From NCBI GenBank assembly GCA_963784195.1, contig CAWARA010000013.1:310001-374000 (forward strand): a stretch of DNA of 64,000 bases. Direction: 5' to 3'. The notes beneath the pieces are model-generated. The model was not told where the DNA came from. It did no database searches and saw only the letters and a list, made by a program, of their open reading frames with translations. This document shows, one piece after another, positions 48,315 to 56,976 of this stretch. Positions within the stretch are counted from its first letter, which is position 1. Each line of letters opens with the position of its first letter. The DNA is from CAVQAH01 sp963784195. GTDB lineage: Bacteria; Acidobacteriota; Vicinamibacteria; Vicinamibacterales; 2-12-FULL-66-21. The position numbers and the translations under genes are program-made.

Positions 48315-49528
48315 TGACGGCCCTGCTGAGCGCGCTCATCGTTCTCGCCCTTCCAACCCTCATCACCGCCGAGCGCAGCCAGACGGCCGGGCAACCCGCC
48401 GTTCCGCCGTCGCTGCAGCAGATCGCTCAGGAAGTCGACAGCTCGGATGCCAAAGTCAGGAGAAAAGCGCTTCGCGCTCTGCGTGAGCGCGGCGGACCCG
48501 AGCCGCTGGCCCTCCTCGGCCGCCTCGTCAACGACGAGGAGCTCGACATTCGCGAGGACGCGATCGATCTCGTGATGCGGATCTACATCGAGCCACCGCC
48601 CAAGCACAAGGTGGGGAGCGCCGAGGAAGGCTTCCTTCTTGCGCCGTATCGGGCGACGCCGTGGCCGGCACCTCCTGACCTGGTGCGCGCGTTGATTCGC
48701 GCGCTCGCGGACGAATACCCGTCGGTGCGCCGCGACTCGGCGTATGTGCTCGCCATCGTGGCGCCGGTTCCGGTTTCGAGCTCGGCCGCGTTCGAGCTGC
48801 AGGCGTCGCTGAGCGATCGCGATCCGGCCGTCCGCATCGCGGCGGCACGCGCGCTGGGACGGCTGCGCGTTCGCTCTGCGGGGATCGCGCTCGTCGGCAG
48901 GGTCAACGACGAGGTACTCGACGTGCGCCTGGCATCCATGCGTGCGCTCGGCGATTTGAGAGAGACATCCGCGGTTCCTGCGCTCACCGATCAGTTCCAG
49001 TTCTACGTCAAAGGCATTGCCGGCCGCGCGGCGCTCGACGCGCTGGCCCGGATCGGCGATCCCTCCAGCGCACCGTTGTTCGAAGGCCAGACAGACTCCG
49101 GTTATCCGGCCCACCGCCAATCCGCCTACGAGGGACTTGCCCGCACGGGTACGGCGAAGGTGACGGCCCCTCGGATCGAAGGCGCCCTCGCGTCGGAGCG
49201 CGACAAGCGCGTCCGCCTCGCGATGTCCTTCGCGCTCGCCTCCGCCGGACGTCCGATCGCGCCGTTGGTGGACGCTTCGCTCGACGACGACCTGACCGAC
49301 CAGGCCCTCGAGTACCTCGTCGAGATCGGCCCGGCCCATGCCGTGGACCTTGCTGCCCGCTTGCGCGATCAGGAGCCGGTCGTGCGCGAGAACGTGGCGA
49401 TTGCCCTCGGCTTCGTCGGCGGCCCCGATGCGGCCGCTGCGCTGACAGCGGCCGGGACCGATACGAACCCTGAGGTCCGCAATGCCGTTCAGGTCGCGCA
49501 GCTGAGGCTGAGAGGGGGAAAGCCGTGA
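48314..49528 (+). CDS. Exported HEAT-repeat protein
   Basis: A 404-residue alpha-solenoid. After a signal peptide (LLSALIVLALPTLITA) come about eight HEAT/PBS-lyase-like repeats, e.g. DSSDAKVRRKALRALRERG, DEYPSVRRDSAYVLAIVA, RDPAVRIAAARALGRL, DEVLDVRLASMRALGDL and QEPVVRENVAIALGFVGG. These form protein-binding superhelices. It is coupled to the beta-barrel gene by overlapping stop/start codons, so it may be a periplasmic partner of that barrel. Confidence 0.84.
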   Translation: MTALLSALIVLALPTLITAERSQTAGQPAVPPSLQQIAQEVDSSDAKVRRKALRALRERGGPEPLALLGRLVNDEELDIREDAIDLVMRIYIEPPPKHKVGSAEEGFLLAPYRATPWPAPPDLVRALIRALADEYPSVRRDSAYVLAIVAPVPVSSSAAFELQASLSDRDPAVRIAAARALGRLRVRSAGIALVGRVNDEVLDVRLASMRALGDLRETSAVPALTDQFQFYVKGIAGRAALDALARIGDPSSAPLFEGQTDSGYPAHRQSAYEGLARTGTAKVTAPRIEGALASERDKRVRLAMSFALASAGRPIAPLVDASLDDDLTDQALEYLVEIGPAHAVDLAARLRDQEPVVRENVAIALGFVGGPDAAAALTAAGTDTNPEVRNAVQVAQLRLRGGKP

Positions 49529-49529
49529 T

Positions 49530-49600
49530 ACGTGCGACGTGCGACGTGCGACGTGCGGACGTGCTGCTTGTCACGTGCTACGTGCGACGTGCGACGTGAA
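49530..49600 (+). repeat. Heptanucleotide direct-repeat array
   Basis: ACGTGCG four times in register, one extra G, then ACGTGCT, a divergent unit, ACGTGCT, ACGTGCG twice and ACGTGAA. It fills most of the gap between the HEAT and ankyrin genes. The ankyrin frame is open through it but its real start lies downstream at 49638. Confidence 0.75.
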
Positions 49601-49637
49601 CAGTGCAGCACGCGACGCTTCGGGGTCTGATGGACTG

Positions 49638-50720
49638 ATGGCGAGGTCGTCAGCAAGCCGGGACGCGAAGAAGGCGGCCGCCAGGAAGCTGGCTGCCGCC
49701 GTGCGCGCCCAGGATCTCGAGACGCTCGGGAAAGAGCTCGCGGCGGGCAGCGCGATCGCCGCCGCTGACATGGTCCACGCCGCCGGCCTCGGCTGGCGGG
49801 CTGGCCTCGCGCTGATGGCCAAGCACGGCGGCGACCTGAACGCGTCGCACCGCAACTATCGCCCCCTCCATGCGCTGATTCAGGAGAAGCCGCACCACGG
49901 CGGTTCGTCCACGCCGAAGCGAGTCGCATGTTTGAAATGGCTGCTCTCGCATGGAGCCGATCCGGAACTGACCGGCGCCTGGCCCCTGATGCGTGCCCTG
50001 ATCGTCGCCGCCTTCACGGGTGAGCGCGAATATGTCACGGCCTTGCTCGACGGTGGCGCGCGCCTGGACTTCTTCGGCGACGCGGCGCTCGGAAACGCGT
50101 CGAAGGTCAAAAAGTCGCTGGCGAAGGATCCGAATCTCGCGACCGCCCGCGATGAGGGAGGCGTCACCGCGCTTCACTGCTGCGCCGGATCGAGGCTTGG
50201 CCGAAGCGACCGCAAGACCGCCCGCGGACTCCTGGAGACTGCCAGGCTCCTGATCGACGCCGGCGCCAACCCCAACGAGACGGTCCGAAGCTGGGGGCAT
50301 GACGTCGACGTCATGTACTTCGCGGTCGGTCAGGCCGACACGGAGATGATCACGCTCCTGCTCGAGTCAGGAGCGGATGCGACAGCCGCGCTTCCGCCGG
50401 CCGCGTGGCGTGCCGACTACGACCTCTGCGATCTGCTGCTGGCGCGTGGCGCAAGGATCGACGATGCACGGGACGGCGGGCGGCCGATCCTGAACGAGTT
50501 GATCCGGTGGGGACAATTCAAGCCCGCGATGTGGTTGCTCTCCAAGGGGGCAAGCCCGAACGTTCCCGATCAGCGCGGCTGGACCGCCGTGCATCAGGCT
50601 GCGTCGCGCGGCAACGTCCGCATGCTCAGCGCCGTGCTCGAGGCGGGTGGCGATCGTCATCGCCGGGATGCTGAAGGGCTTACAGCAGCGGACATCGGGA
50701 TTCCTCGTAGTGTGAAGTGA
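49638..50720 (+). CDS. Ankyrin-repeat protein
   Basis: About 360 residues, cytoplasmic (no signal). A basic, Ala-rich N-terminus is followed by six or more ankyrin repeats: LALMAKHGGDLNASHRNYRPLHALI, LKWLLSHGADPELTGAWPLMRAL, VTALLDGGARLDF, ARLLIDAGANPNETV, ITLLLESGADATAALPP and a final QRGWTAVHQAASRGNVRMLSAVLEAGGD. Ankyrin stacks bind other proteins; partner unknown. The start at 49638 is chosen because the upstream frame is made of heptamer repeats. Confidence 0.82.
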   Translation: MARSSASRDAKKAAARKLAAAVRAQDLETLGKELAAGSAIAAADMVHAAGLGWRAGLALMAKHGGDLNASHRNYRPLHALIQEKPHHGGSSTPKRVACLKWLLSHGADPELTGAWPLMRALIVAAFTGEREYVTALLDGGARLDFFGDAALGNASKVKKSLAKDPNLATARDEGGVTALHCCAGSRLGRSDRKTARGLLETARLLIDAGANPNETVRSWGHDVDVMYFAVGQADTEMITLLLESGADATAALPPAAWRADYDLCDLLLARGARIDDARDGGRPILNELIRWGQFKPAMWLLSKGASPNVPDQRGWTAVHQAASRGNVRMLSAVLEAGGDRHRRDAEGLTAADIGIPRSVK

Positions 50721-50753
50721 GCGACGAGCGCATTGTCGCGAATAGAGGACACC

Positions 50754-50766
50754 TGTAGACTTTCGG
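50754..50766 (+). promoter_or_regulatory. Shared motif TGTAGACTTTCGG, copy 1
   Basis: A 13-base sequence that recurs identically at 56957-56969. It contains an extended -10-like TGTAGACT. Here it lies 72 bases before the M48 protease start; the other copy precedes the M28 peptidase. Confidence 0.4.
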
Positions 50767-50837
50767 AGGTTTTTTGGCCTGAAAATGAACGGTTTGAACG
50801 AGTAGTGGCCTGGCGTTCACTTTGCAAAACCCCAGGC

Positions 50838-52247
50838 ATGACTCAACGACTTCGCCGCTCATCAGCTTCGATACCAGTTATCACGGCGATCGCGCTGGGT
50901 TTGTCGCTGACGGCCCAGACGCGCATCGAACCGCACAGCAACAGCTATTCACCCGAACAGGACGTCGAGCTTGGCCGTCAGGCGGCCGATGAAGTTCGCG
51001 AGCAGCTGCCGCTGCTCAACGACCGCGCAACGGATGATTTCGTCGAGCAGACCGGCAGGCGCCTGGTGAACGAGATTCCGAGCGAGTTTCAGCAGCCGGC
51101 GTTCCGCTATACGTTCGATGTCGTCAACCTGAAAGAGATCAACGCGTTTGCGCTGCCCGGCGGCCCGATGTTCCTGCATCGCGGCATGATCGAGGCGGCG
51201 AAGAATGATGCCGAGGTTGCGGGCGTCATGGCTCACGAGCTGAGTCACGTGGTGCTCAGGCACGGCACCGTTCAGGCGACGAAAGGACAGAAATTCCAGA
51301 TCGGCGCCATTGCCGGCCAGGTCCTTGGCGCGATTGTCGGCGGCCGCACCGGCGCCGTCATCTCGCAGGGATCGCAGTTCGGTCTCGGCGCGTACTTTCT
51401 GAAATACAGCCGCGAGTACGAACGCGAAGCGGACCTGCTCGGTGCGCAAATCATGGCGCGCGCCGGCTACGACCCCCGCCAGATGGCGAACATGTTCCGC
51501 ACGATTCAGGAACAGGGTGGCAGTCGTGGTCCTGAATGGCTCAGCAGCCATCCAGATCCGGGCAATCGATTCGACGCGATCAACCGCGAGGCTGCGGCGC
51601 TCGAGGTCGAAGGCTCGGCCAACACCGCCGACGAGTTTCGCGCCGCGCGATCCCGTTTGTCGCAGATGTCCCCCGCGCTGACGACCGAACAGGCGGCGCG
51701 GCAGCAGGGGCGCTCGCGAACAGTCGGGACCGATCGCCGGCCGGCCGAGATCGAACCGCCGTCAGGACAGTGGCGAACCTACAGCCCGGGTAACTTCCTC
51801 CGGGTCAGCGTGCCGGCCAACTGGGAACAGATCGCCAGCGGCAACACCGTGACGTATGCACCGGAGGGCGGCTACATCCGTACGCAGAACCAGTCGGCTT
51901 TCACCCATGGTGTGGAGATCGGCGTCATGCAGGGTGACGGCAGCACGCTTCAGCGGAGCACCGAGCAACTGCTTCAGAGCTTCGCGCAGTCGAACCCGCA
52001 ACTACGTCGGCAGGGTGGGTACGGCCGCGCAAACATCGGCGGCCGTCAGGGTCTGACAACCACGCTCAGCAACGTGTCGGAAGTCACTGGCGAAAGCGAA
52101 GCTGTCAACGTGTCCACGACCCAGCTGCGCGACGGCAGCGTCCTGTTCGTGATTGGCGTGGCGCCGGCAGATGAAGCGCGCCTGTACCTCAACACCTTCA
52201 GCCGTGTGCGCCAGGGGCTGCAGATCAGCGACAGCTCCCAACGTTAA
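50838..52247 (+). CDS. M48-family zinc metalloprotease, exported
   Basis: A 469-residue protease of the BepA/LoiP type. Signal peptide (IPVITAIALGLSLTAQT), zinc motif HELSH (H-E-x-x-H, about residue 136) and the third-ligand motif EREADLLGAQ. Flanking NAFALPGGPMFLHRGMI and the YDPRQMANMFRTI segment are typical of periplasmic M48 proteins. After residue ~310 a distinct C-terminal domain with alternating strands follows (SPGNFLRVSVPANWEQI, GRQGLTTTLSNVSE), replacing the TPRs of BepA. Probably acts in outer-membrane protein quality control. The upstream frame extension has no start signal. Confidence 0.88.
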   Translation: MTQRLRRSSASIPVITAIALGLSLTAQTRIEPHSNSYSPEQDVELGRQAADEVREQLPLLNDRATDDFVEQTGRRLVNEIPSEFQQPAFRYTFDVVNLKEINAFALPGGPMFLHRGMIEAAKNDAEVAGVMAHELSHVVLRHGTVQATKGQKFQIGAIAGQVLGAIVGGRTGAVISQGSQFGLGAYFLKYSREYEREADLLGAQIMARAGYDPRQMANMFRTIQEQGGSRGPEWLSSHPDPGNRFDAINREAAALEVEGSANTADEFRAARSRLSQMSPALTTEQAARQQGRSRTVGTDRRPAEIEPPSGQWRTYSPGNFLRVSVPANWEQIASGNTVTYAPEGGYIRTQNQSAFTHGVEIGVMQGDGSTLQRSTEQLLQSFAQSNPQLRRQGGYGRANIGGRQGLTTTLSNVSEVTGESEAVNVSTTQLRDGSVLFVIGVAPADEARLYLNTFSRVRQGLQISDSSQR

Positions 52248-52379
52248 TCGGAAATCGGAAATCGGAAATCGGAAATCGGGAATCGGGATGGGAATCGGCA
52301 GGCCGCGTATGTCGGCTTTTCCGATTGCCTCGATTTCCGATTTCCGATCTCCGATTTCCGATTTCCGATTTCCGACCCC
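52248..52379. repeat. Inverted heptamer array between converging genes
   Basis: Left half: five or more copies of the 7-mer AAATCGG (52248-52294); right half: seven or so copies of its complement CCGATTT (52321-52376), with ~25 bases between. The transcript from either side would form a long hairpin, so it likely terminates both the protease gene and the sigma gene. The unit length of seven matches the direct array at 49530. Confidence 0.75.
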
Positions 52380-52381
52380 CG

Positions 52382-54182
52382 TCAGGCCGCCTGTCCGCGG
52401 CCTGCCCGCATCTTCGCCACCGCTTTCGCTTCGATCTGACGGACTCGCTCTCGTGTGATCGCGAGCCGTCGTCCTACTTCTTCAAGCGTGTGCGCGCGGT
52501 CCGTGCCCAGACCGTAGCGTAGCCGCATCACCTCGCGCTCGCGATCGCTCAGCGGAGACATCGCCCGTTCCACCTCGTCGGCGAGCTGGCCGCGGATGGC
52601 CGCGTCCTCGGGCGACTCGGCGTCCTGATCCGCCAGCAGATCGCTGAGGTGAGTTTCACCCTCGGTCCCGATTGGGGTTTCGAGTGACGTTGGCACCCGG
52701 GCAGCTTCGATCAGGAGCTCCACTTTTCCAACCGGAAGATTCAGCCGGATGGCGAGCTCGCCGGGCGTCGGATCGCGTCCCAGGTCGCTCGCGAGCGCCC
52801 GCCGCTGGTGCATGAGGCGATTGAGCGAATCGAAGACGTGCACCGGGAGGCGTATCGTCCGGCCGTAGTCCGCGATCCCGCGCGTGATCGACTGCCGGAT
52901 CCACCACGTGGCGTACGTCGAAAACTTGAACCCCCGGCGGAACTGGAAGCGGTCGACCGCTTTCATCAGGCCGATATTGCCCTCCTGAATCAGATCGAGG
53001 AGGGACAGGCCCCGGTTCGCATAGCGCTTGGCGATCGAGACGACCAGGCGAAGGTTCGCCTCGAGCAGCTCGCGCTTTGCGGCGAGAACCGCATCCTCAC
53101 GCTCCTGGACGCGTTCAAAAGCCTGACGGAAGCGGCGGCGGGGCAGGCCGGTACGGCGCTCGAGGACGTGACGCTCCTGCTGACGCTGCGGCGCGGGCAG
53201 ATGCTCGAGGTCGCCAAACAGCCTTGTCCACGGCCCGCAGCTCCGTCACGATGTCGTCGACGAGCGAGGGACGAATCGGAAGGGTGGCGAGCGTGGTGCC
53301 GATCACTTCCGCCGCGCGCGCGATCTTCTTCCGGTGACCGGCTCGCGACGCCATCGTCGCGCGAGGATCCTCACATTTCCTGCGCCAGCGGTCGACGCCC
53401 TGCAGTTCACGCGCGACGTGGTCGAAAGCATCGAGCACCGGGGTGACGTTCTCGGCGTTCAACTCGCCGCCATCAGGCAGCAGAATCAGCTCGGCGGCCG
53501 GGGCGTCGCCTCGCTTCACACGATCGGCCAGCCCGAGAAGCGTGCGCAACGCGCACGGCATCTCACTGAACGCGGACTGGAGCTCGCTGCGCGCGATCTC
53601 GATCCGCTGTCCGATCGCCTGTTCTTCGCTCGCTTTCAGCAGCCGCCGCCTGCCGACGTTCCGTAGGTAGACCCGCATGAGGTCCAGATCCTCATGCGAC
53701 ATGTCCGGCGATCGCTCTTCCGGATCGCCGGCGGCCTCATCGTATTCCTCGTGCCCGACCGGATCCCGGCGGAACGCCTCCGGTTCCTCTTCCTCGAGCA
53801 ACCGGCCGGGTGGTTGCTCCACAGACGTCCCGGGCTCGTCGGACTCGTCGATCGGGACCAATCCGAATTCGTGCGCGCGCTCGCGCCAGTCGAGCACGTG
53901 GGCGTTTCGAGCCGGCTCGCGCCAATCGATCAGTGATCCGCTTGGTTGCCGGCCGCCGGCGGCCGGCGCTTCCGCCGAAGGGGGCGGCTCGTTGCCACGA
54001 GCACGATCCGCGGCCCGTCGTGGATGAGGTCCGCGAGGTTTCGCGCTCCGTGGTCGTGGCGCGACAGCGGTGACGCCCGATGGATGAGATGCGCGACCCG
54101 ATTGGGTCGAGCGTTGGGCGCGTTGATCGGCGGGTCTGCTCCGAGATCCGCGCTGACCGTCTTGAAGTTGTCGCCGCGGCAT
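52382..54182 (-). CDS. Sigma-70 factor, RpoD/group-1-2-like (frame change)
   Basis: Region 1.2 (DLMRVYLRNVGRRRLLKASEE) and a non-conserved region lie in the 53115-54182 frame. From about 53225 another frame gives AKRELLEANLRLVVSIAKRY, IQEGNIGLMKAVDRF and FSTYATWWIRQSITR (regions 2.1-2.4), region 3 and the region 4.2 helix-turn-helix LEEVGRRLAITRERVRQIEAKA. The sequence identity of these signatures is essentially canonical. The first ~75 residues are Arg/Pro/Ser-rich and may not be translated, so the start is uncertain. Could be the housekeeping factor or a close paralogue. Its 3' end abuts the inverted heptamer array. Confidence 0.85.
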
Positions 54183-54354
54183 ACGCCTCCTTCATGCAAG
54201 GCAACTGCCCTTTGCGACGCTCCGCCAACGCAGCAGTGTCGCGTCGGTCGGTGATGGTGTCAGCGACGACGGCGACGAGAATGGCGACGGTTGTGAAGCT
54301 TCGGCGAAGTGCGAGACGAGGCGTGACGGCAGACGGGCAATCGGGCCGGCTGGC

Positions 54355-54576
54355 TCAGGAGTTCTTCTCTTCTTCTGAAGTTTCATCGATCTGCCATTCG
54401 GCAAGCGGCTGCGGACCGGGACGAATGTGCGCGATGTCGGGATCGATCCCGTCGGCCGGGCGCTGGTCTCCTTGCCGGGTTCGTTCTGCCCTCCGGGCCT
54501 GTTTCGTTTTCTGCTTTTCGAGCCGGGCTTTTTCCCGCTCGCGCTTCATCAAAGTAGGCCGGGATCGATTCGCCAT
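54355..54576 (-). CDS. Small highly charged protein
   Basis: A 73-residue protein beginning MANRSRPTLMKREREKARLEK at 54576, Lys/Arg/Glu-rich for 45 residues then acidic (EWQIDETSEEEKNS). The first half is a predicted single charged helix, likely nucleic-acid or ribosome binding. No family name can be given. It is preceded by the inverted repeat at 54606-54645. Confidence 0.55.
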   Translation of the reverse strand: MANRSRPTLMKREREKARLEKQKTKQARRAERTRQGDQRPADGIDPDIAHIRPGPQPLAEWQIDETSEEEKNS

Positions 54577-54605
54577 AATCAGTGCCTCCCCGTTCAAGGG
54601 TCCGG

Positions 54606-54645
54606 CCTTCGACAAGCTCAGGCCGACCCTGAGCGAAGTCGAAGG
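54606..54645. repeat. Dispersed inverted repeat (CTTCGACAAGCTCAGG type)
   Basis: CCTTCGACAAGCTCAGG followed after five bases by CCTGAGCGAAGTCGAAGG, nearly complementary. This short inverted repeat is widespread in unrelated environmental genomes. It may act as a terminator for genes on either side. Confidence 0.65.
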
Positions 54646-54756
54646 GTCGCGGGCCTCCGGCCGACTTCGCCGAAACCCGTATGTCTACATAGTTTACCCG
54701 CTGCGGCGCCCCGTGCGGGCGCCCGAATGAAATAATCGGCAGAACGCGCCGAACTT

Positions 54757-55581
54757 TCAGCGATTCGTGCGTCGGGCGTTGAACTTTTCCTGGCGCCCCT
54801 CGGCCTTGACCAGCCCGTCGATGAGGTCGCCGGTGACACGCCCGCTATACGCGCGCGGACCGATCGTAAACGTCAGGTCCGATCCGACAATACTTCCGCT
54901 GTCGATGGTCCGGGTTTCTCCGCCTGACTCGATCGTTCCGGTGACCTTCTGGAAGTCCTGCTCCAGCGTCAACCGCCCCTCGGGCATCGTCCAGGTGCCG
55001 GCAACCTTGGCGGGGATGATGTACAGCATCGCCTCGCACCAGCTGCGGCAGTCGCCCTCGAGGCGCACCGTTTCCACGGCATCCCATCCGGCGATCGCGA
55101 ACGTGTTGGCGACAACGCGCGTCCCGGGTTTGAGGTCGAGGAACTTCGGCGTCAGCTTCCGAAGGTTCTCGGGCAGGAGGAACAGCGCGAGCACCGTGGC
55201 CTGCGAGATGTCCGCTTCGTACATGTCTCCCTGCACGAAGGTGGCACGATCGCCGACACCCTCGGCCGCCGCCGTGCGTTTCGAGAGTTCCACGAGATCC
55301 GGGTTGTATTCGACGCCGAGGCCGCGGGCGCCGCGCTTGGCTGCCGCGATCACGTTGCGGCCATCACCCGAACCCAGGTCGACCACGAGATCTTGGGTCG
55401 TCACCTTGGCCAGATCGAGCATGCGCTCGACCATTTCCGGCGGCGAGGGGACCCAGACAACGTCTTTTCCGGCTTGGCCCACGGTGGGCTTGTAGTCCGG
55501 CGTCGACTGGGCGGTAGCAGCGCTGGTCCACACGAGGACGAGGACTACGGCTGAGATGACGGACAGAAGTCGGGAGGTCAT
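54757..55581 (-). CDS. SAM-dependent methyltransferase-like protein with signal peptide
   Basis: A 274-residue protein starting MTSRLLSVISAVVLVLVWTS at 55581, ending the signal at AATAQS. Mature residues 15-140 are a DOT1/Methyltransf-type Rossmann fold: VPSPPEMVERMLDLA, VVDLGSGDGRN (motif I), GVEYNPDLVE and FVQGDMYEAD, then LPENLRKLTPKFLDLKPGTRVVAN. The C-terminal 70 residues form a small beta domain (WTMPEGRLTLEQDFQKVTG). A signal peptide on a SAM enzyme is unusual since SAM is cytoplasmic. The same frame stays open upstream to 56766 by chance. Confidence 0.8.
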   Translation of the reverse strand: MTSRLLSVISAVVLVLVWTSAATAQSTPDYKPTVGQAGKDVVWVPSPPEMVERMLDLAKVTTQDLVVDLGSGDGRNVIAAAKRGARGLGVEYNPDLVELSKRTAAAEGVGDRATFVQGDMYEADISQATVLALFLLPENLRKLTPKFLDLKPGTRVVANTFAIAGWDAVETVRLEGDCRSWCEAMLYIIPAKVAGTWTMPEGRLTLEQDFQKVTGTIESGGETRTIDSGSIVGSDLTFTIGPRAYSGRVTGDLIDGLVKAEGRQEKFNARRTNR

Positions 55582-55644
55582 CCGGGCATGATAACTGGAA
55601 CCCGCGAGAGGGCGCCAGACGCGACGCGGCCTGCGGTCGCGGAC

Positions 55645-55650
55645 TATGAT
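55645..55650 (+). promoter_or_regulatory. -10 element adjacent to ctaA start
   Basis: TATGAT, ending three bases before ATG 55654 and nine before ATG 55660, with no Shine-Dalgarno. Transcription is expected about seven bases downstream, at or just before ATG 55660, so the mRNA may be leaderless and 55660 the real start. Confidence 0.45.
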
Positions 55651-55653
55651 CTG

Positions 55654-56586
55654 ATGAGCATGACGCGTCTGGCGCGGTTCGCCTGGGCAGTTCTCGCCTA
55701 CAACGTTGCGGTGATTCTGTGGGGCGCCTACGTCCGCGCGACCGGTTCCGGCGCGGGCTGCGGGAGCCACTGGCCGCTCTGCAATGGGGAGGTCCTGCCG
55801 CGCTCGCCTGACGTCGCGATGGTGATCGAGTTCTCGCATCGCATCACGAGCGGGATCGCATTGCTCGCGGTTGTCGCACTGGCGATCTGGATCCGCCGCA
55901 CGTGCCCGCAGGGTCATCCGGCACGCCTGGGCGGTGCGCTGTCGGTGTTCTTCATGTTGACCGAAGCGGCCGTCGGCGCGGGGCTGGTGCTCTTTCAGCT
56001 GGTCGCCGACAACGCGACGCTGGCGCGCGCGATGTTCATGGCGGTTCACCTGCTGAACACGTTCGTGCTGCTTGCGTGCATCACGCTGACGGCCTGGTGG
56101 TTGTCCGGCGGGCAGGCGCTCAGTTTCCGGGACCGCTCGCCGGTCGCGTGGCGCGTGCTTGCCGGCTGCGCCGCCTTGATGTTGGTGAGCACCAGCGGCG
56201 CTGTTGCGGCGCTTGGGGACACGCTCTTTCCGTCCGGCACGCTGGCTCAGGGGCTGGCGGCTGACCTTTCGACCTCGTCGCACGTGCTCATTCGGCTGCG
56301 CGTGCTGCATCCCGTGCTCGCTGTGGGCGGTGCCCTGGCGCTTCTCTGGATCGCGCCACGTCTGTCGCAGATCGCGGGGCCGGCTGGTGGCCGCTTCGCC
56401 AGCGCCGTGTCGGGGCTGGTGATGTTTCAGCTGGCGCTCGGCGTGCTCAATCTGTTCCTGCTCGCCCCTGTCTGGCTTCAGCTCGTTCATTTGCTCGTCG
56501 CCGACGCGATCTGGATCGCGTTCATCCTGCTCGGTGCCGCAGCCCTCGGGACCCCTCAGACAGCTCGCGCAGCACGCGCGGCGTAA
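55654..56586 (+). CDS. ctaA: Heme A synthase (CtaA/COX15)
   Basis: Multi-pass membrane enzyme converting heme O to heme A for cytochrome c oxidase. Eight hydrophobic helices. Conserved features: GAYVRATGSGAGCGSHWPLC with the first-loop Cys pair, EFSHRITSG (heme His), MAVHLLNTFVLL (second His), a C-terminal half repeating the pattern with RLRVLHPVLA and LQLVHLLVADAIW. About 310 residues, normal for the family. It is divergent from the exported methyltransferase gene and followed by a palindromic element. Confidence 0.9.
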   Translation: MSMTRLARFAWAVLAYNVAVILWGAYVRATGSGAGCGSHWPLCNGEVLPRSPDVAMVIEFSHRITSGIALLAVVALAIWIRRTCPQGHPARLGGALSVFFMLTEAAVGAGLVLFQLVADNATLARAMFMAVHLLNTFVLLACITLTAWWLSGGQALSFRDRSPVAWRVLAGCAALMLVSTSGAVAALGDTLFPSGTLAQGLAADLSTSSHVLIRLRVLHPVLAVGGALALLWIAPRLSQIAGPAGGRFASAVSGLVMFQLALGVLNLFLLAPVWLQLVHLLVADAIWIAFILLGAAALGTPQTARAARAA

Positions 56587-56632
56587 GGGTCTCGACAGCA
56601 CAGGATCACGAGTCAGTCCTTTCACTGTCACG

Positions 56633-56918
56633 AAGAGCTCTCGCAGAGCCCGCAGAGAGCAGAGTTCGCAGGGGGCTTTGCTGAAGCGAGAGCTGGTGGA
56701 GCAATCCAGGGCTGCCGAAAAACGGCAGCCTGGCGAAGCCAGGCTGGGTGAGATGCGAGTGATCACCAGTCAGAACGCCATTTGTTGGTCGCCGGGCGCT
56801 CTGATTGGTGATCACTCGCATCTCACCCCGCGCCTGCGGCGCGGCCGTTTTGGCACCGTTCATCGATTGGCAAATACTCTGCGAGCCCTGCCCTCGGCGT
56901 CCTCTGCGAGAGCTCTTA
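56633..56918. repeat. Nested palindrome, family C
   Basis: Outer arms AAGAGCTCTCGCAGAG... (56633-56671) and its complement (56877-56918) flank two small hairpins (GCTGCCG-CGGCAGC and GCCTGGC-GCCAGGC) and a strong inner pair of 28 bases (56747-56774 with 56800-56827, one mismatch). Same layout as the elements at 11183 and 42834 (purine-rich outer arms, tight inner stem) but with unrelated sequence. Lies between ctaA and the M28 gene; no coding frame is credible. Confidence 0.72.
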
Positions 56919-56956
56919 GACGAGCAGATCCCGCCTCGACCTGAGAATTCGCGCAG

Positions 56957-56969
56957 TGTAGACTTTCGG
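56957..56969 (+). promoter_or_regulatory. Shared motif TGTAGACTTTCGG, copy 2
   Basis: Identical 13-mer to 50754-50766, here only eight bases before the first possible start codon of the M28 peptidase. If TAGACT is the -10, the 5' leader would consist of little more than the GGGAGG ribosome-binding site. Confidence 0.4.
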
Positions 56970-56976
56970 CGGGAGG

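Noticed and set aside
47401..49600. CRISPR-like arrays at 47401 and 49530
   Set aside because: Units are 7-14 bp and directly adjacent, with no spacers and no cas genes nearby.
54757..56766. A 669-residue protein fusing ctaA-antisense sequence to the exported methyltransferase
   Set aside because: The upstream 395 codons are the antisense of ctaA and His/Arg-rich; a proper signal peptide starts at 55581.
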